A stretch of DNA of 8,001 bases from Alphaproteobacteria bacterium (lineage in GTDB: Bacteria; Pseudomonadota; Alphaproteobacteria; Rhizobiales; Aestuariivirgaceae). The notes beneath the pieces were generated by a model. That model was given only the letters and a program-made list of their open reading frames with translations. It was not told the origin of the DNA and did no database searches. The translations under genes and the position numbers were made by a program. This document shows positions 6,145-8,001 of this stretch, in pieces (within the stretch, counting starts at the first letter, position 1; each line of letters begins with the position of its first letter). The DNA lies in contig JAJRRZ010000244.1 of NCBI GenBank assembly GCA_024279045.1, positions 1 to 8,001 of the forward strand, given 5' to 3'.

Positions 6145-6164
6145 GAGCGCCCGTGATTTCCTGT

Positions 6165-6325
6165 GGGATCTGGTCTCGATAAATGAGTGCTTCTCATGGG
6201 CATTTTGGCAAAATGGCAGCGGTTTTTCGATCGCGGGCAATAGTGGAGCTATTGGCAAGAACGAAAACCGTCTGATATGCAGCCAAAATGCACATGGGGA
6301 GTGCTCAGGTATCGAGTCCAGTCCC
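6165..6325. repeat. palindromic element copy 4 (type B)
   Basis: 161 bp, differing from copy 3 at about a dozen positions by hand count. Outer ends are GGGATCTGG / CCAGTCCC, then CTCGATA / TATCGAG, then the perfect GCATTTTGGC / GCCAAAATGC, a middle stem CGGTTTTTCGATC / GAACGAAAACCG and the same CAATAG-TGGAG-CTATTG apex. Compared with copy 3, an A-T pair in the outer stem has become G-C on both arms (6178 with 6313, against 2465 with 2601). The right side carries CTGATATGCAGCC, closer to the signature of copy 2. The left end is about 20 nt from the htpX start and the right end 130 nt from the stop codon of the L,D-transpeptidase gene. Confidence 0.9.
6183..6211 (-). promoter_or_regulatory. possible promoter for htpX inside element copy 4
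   Basis: On the minus strand TTGCCA (6206-6211) is followed after exactly 17 nt by ACTCAT (6183-6188). The -35 matches five of six consensus bases and the -10 three. Initiation would be near 6176, 32 nt before the htpX ATG. The same pair is present in copy 3, which shares this sequence. The match is weak, but it is the only candidate in the short space before htpX. Confidence 0.25.
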
Positions 6326-6455
6326 TGGTTGAACAGCCTGTTCCAGCTGAACAATATGCGCACGAACAGCCGCCACGGCAAGCCGCAGCGGCTGCAATCC
6401 GGGTGAAAATTCGTTCAGGCCATCACCGGGCGGCAGATGCGCCTTCTGACCCGCC
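6326..6455. other. spacer between the L,D-transpeptidase gene and element copy 4
   Basis: No gene. Two overlapping inverted repeats adjoin the element: GAACAG-C-CTGTTC (6331-6343) and GTTC-CAGCT-GAAC (6340-6352). CCTGTTCC(A/T)G also occurs beside copy 3 (2618-2627), so it may be an extended element edge. No T-tract terminator for the L,D-transpeptidase gene was found here. Confidence 0.45.
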
Positions 6456-8001
6456 TCATTGCAACCCGGCCAGCTCCATGCCACGGCGATAGGCGGCATC
6501 ATGCTTGGCCAGCGCCGTCTTCAGCAACCGGTCGCGGCCATAAACATCCGCATAATGTTGCATGCGTCCCCGGTCATCCGGCCAGGCGGTAAAGTAGCCG
6601 ATATGCACCGGAATGGTCTTTTTCAGCCGCACCTGCTTGTTCTTGCCGGCCTTCAGGAAGTTTTCGATCTCATAGGGATCCAGCCCCAACACCAGTTCGG
6701 CCAGCTCGCGCGGCTTGTGCACGCGCACGCAGCCATGGGAGAAAGCCCGGCGCGAGCGGTTGAACAGGCTCTTGAAAGGCGTGTCATGCATGTAGATGGC
6801 GTGCTTGTTGGGGAACATCACCTTCAGCCGCCCCAGCGCGTTCTTGTCGCCTGGCAACTGGCGTATATTGAAGGGGATGTGCTTGGCATTGCGCCAGCGC
6901 GCCCAGTCCACCAAGGCGGAACTGATGACGCGCCCCTTGCGGTCGCGCACCTCGTAGCCTTCCTGGTCAAGCCAGTAGGGGTTCTTGATCAGCTTCGGAA
7001 TGAACTCCTTGCGAATGATCGACTGTGGCACGCCCCAGTACGGGTTGAACTCCACATAGCGGATACGATCGGAGAAAAAATAGGTCTGGTTTTTCGGTTT
7101 GCCGACCACCACCCGGCTGGACCAGCGCACCTTGCCATCCTCGTAGAGGTAAACCATGTAGGCCGGCACATTCACCAGGAAATGCGGATTGCCGAAGTTA
7201 CGCGGCATCCAGCGCAGGCGCTCCATGTTCAGCTTCAGCCGGACGATGCGCGCGCCCTTCGTGTCGCGGCTGTTGCGCCGGTTCAGCGCGCCAATGGTGC
7301 CCTTGCCGATGAGCCCGTCGGGCTTCATGCCCACCTTGCGCTGAAATGCCTTCACCGCCTTCACCATCGCCGCATCATACACCAGCGGATCACCTGCTGG
7401 CGCGGCATTGCCCGCACCCTCCAGGCTCGCATCCAGCACCATTGCATCATTGCCTTGCCCGGCGGTGGGCGAAGCGATAGCGTCTTCCTGCTGTCCCGCC
7501 GCGCCAGCGCCACTGCCCGGCAGAAAACCCAGTTTTGCCAGGTGCTGGCGGATCAGCGCCAGGCGCTCGTCGCGCATGCCGGGACGGATCAGCCTGCCCA
7601 CGGGAATGGGCGGCAGCAACTCTTCTTCCGGCGCATTGCCCAACCGCGCCAGTTCCAGCTTCATCAGGCCATAGGCGAAATGGCGAGGCGCCAGCGATTC
7701 CAGCCAACTGGCGGCATCAGCTGTCTCCGCAAGCGTCTTCAGCGCCTGCGGCGCGGCAACCTTCGGCGGCTTCAGATCATGGTAGGAACTGATGGCATTG
7801 GGATTCACCACCCCGCCGGACAAGTGCCGCGCATAGCGCAGGGCCATGGCCGTCAGCTCCACATCCAGCCGCGCCAGGTTCTGCACATTGCCCGCAATGG
7901 CCGCGGCATCGCCGCTGCTCTCCCACACCACCGGCACGCGGTAATGGTTGGCATTCAGCCCATGCCGATGGGCATTGGCCAGCAATGCCAGCACGGCTTG
8001 C
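6456..8001 (-). CDS. YcbB-type L,D-transpeptidase, 5' end outside the window
   Basis: 514 codons are visible. The frame is open to the window edge (QAVLALLANAHRHGL), so signal peptide and start are missing. L,D-transpeptidases of this type make 3-3 crosslinks in peptidoglycan, or tether proteins to it, in the periplasm. The order is: an N-terminal scaffold-like region; a PG_binding_1 domain (VKAVKAFQRKVGMKPDGLIG...IGALN, bases about 7281-7392); then the YkuD catalytic domain (about 6700-7190) with YMHDTP (His at 6786-6788) and SHGCVRV (catalytic Cys at 6729-6731). Between scaffold and PG-binding domain is a low-complexity stretch rich in Gly and Ala (bases about 7393-7520). All expected active-site residues are present. 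Paralogy in Alphaproteobacteria is high, so I give no symbol. Confidence 0.92.
   Translation of the reverse strand, partial: QAVLALLANAHRHGLNANHYRVPVVWESSGDAAAIAGNVQNLARLDVELTAMALRYARHLSGGVVNPNAISSYHDLKPPKVAAPQALKTLAETADAASWLESLAPRHFAYGLMKLELARLGNAPEEELLPPIPVGRLIRPGMRDERLALIRQHLAKLGFLPGSGAGAAGQQEDAIASPTAGQGNDAMVLDASLEGAGNAAPAGDPLVYDAAMVKAVKAFQRKVGMKPDGLIGKGTIGALNRRNSRDTKGARIVRLKLNMERLRWMPRNFGNPHFLVNVPAYMVYLYEDGKVRWSSRVVVGKPKNQTYFFSDRIRYVEFNPYWGVPQSIIRKEFIPKLIKNPYWLDQEGYEVRDRKGRVISSALVDWARWRNAKHIPFNIRQLPGDKNALGRLKVMFPNKHAIYMHDTPFKSLFNRSRRAFSHGCVRVHKPRELAELVLGLDPYEIENFLKAGKNKQVRLKKTIPVHIGYFTAWPDDRGRMQHYADVYGRDRLLKTALAKHDAAYRRGMELAGLQ

Noticed and set aside
3538..6156. An 872-codon open frame on the plus strand
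   Set aside because: It runs antisense to rsmB and htpX and overlaps the end of the 3221-3811 gene. Its product is Arg/His/Pro/Gln-rich with no domain, as expected from the antisense of GC-rich codons, and both minus-strand genes are unmistakable.
6331..6343. GAACAG-C-CTGTTC as a LexA operator
   Set aside because: The alphaproteobacterial SOS box is a GTTC-N7-GTTC direct repeat, and the Gram-positive type needs a 4-nt spacer. The spacer here is 5 and no SOS gene follows.

Overview
The window looks like chromosomal DNA of a GC-rich alphaproteobacterium, probably of the Hyphomicrobiales (Rhizobiales) or a near relative. The reasons are the htpX-rsmB pair in the order common there, an HtpX ending in the alphaproteobacterial RGPWG tail, a DUF882 M15-like peptidase with a long Ala/Pro tail, and a YcbB-type L,D-transpeptidase. 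This placement is inference from gene content. No transposase, phage gene, tRNA, rRNA or CRISPR array is visible.

Layout, left to right. 1-466 has no gene and holds two tandem copies of a large palindromic element plus an end fragment of another. 467-2023 (minus) is a secreted DUF882/M15A-like murein peptidase. 2024-2631 has no gene and holds the upstream region of that peptidase gene, a clear intrinsic terminator and element copy 3. 2632-3000 (minus) is a small exported, very basic protein of unknown role. 3001-3220 is a divergent promoter region. 3221-3811 (plus) is a membrane-anchored hypothetical protein. It converges, with a 2-nt gap, on rsmB (3814-5160, minus), which follows htpX (5164-6144, minus) after a 3-nt gap. 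6145-6455 holds element copy 4. 6456-8001 (minus) is the L,D-transpeptidase, whose 5' end lies outside the window.

Functionally this is mostly envelope maintenance: two murein-modifying enzymes (DUF882 peptidase and L,D-transpeptidase, a pairing also seen as ycbK-ycbB in enterobacteria), the membrane-quality protease HtpX and two unknown exported or membrane proteins. RsmB, a 16S rRNA m5C methyltransferase, is the usual companion of htpX.

The most unusual content is the repeat family: four nearly complete copies, about 160-180 bp each, of a three-tier nested hairpin. The copies differ in stem sequence but keep pairing, including compensatory changes. All have the same orientation. All lie just 3' of a minus-strand gene, and copy 3 lies between a stop codon and an intrinsic terminator, so it should be transcribed. 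Copies 1 and 2 share a perfect 22-bp palindrome at their seam. Copy 4 lies about 20 nt upstream of the htpX start. I cannot tell from the window whether the family is a catalogued intergenic mosaic repeat, a miniature mobile element or a structured RNA.
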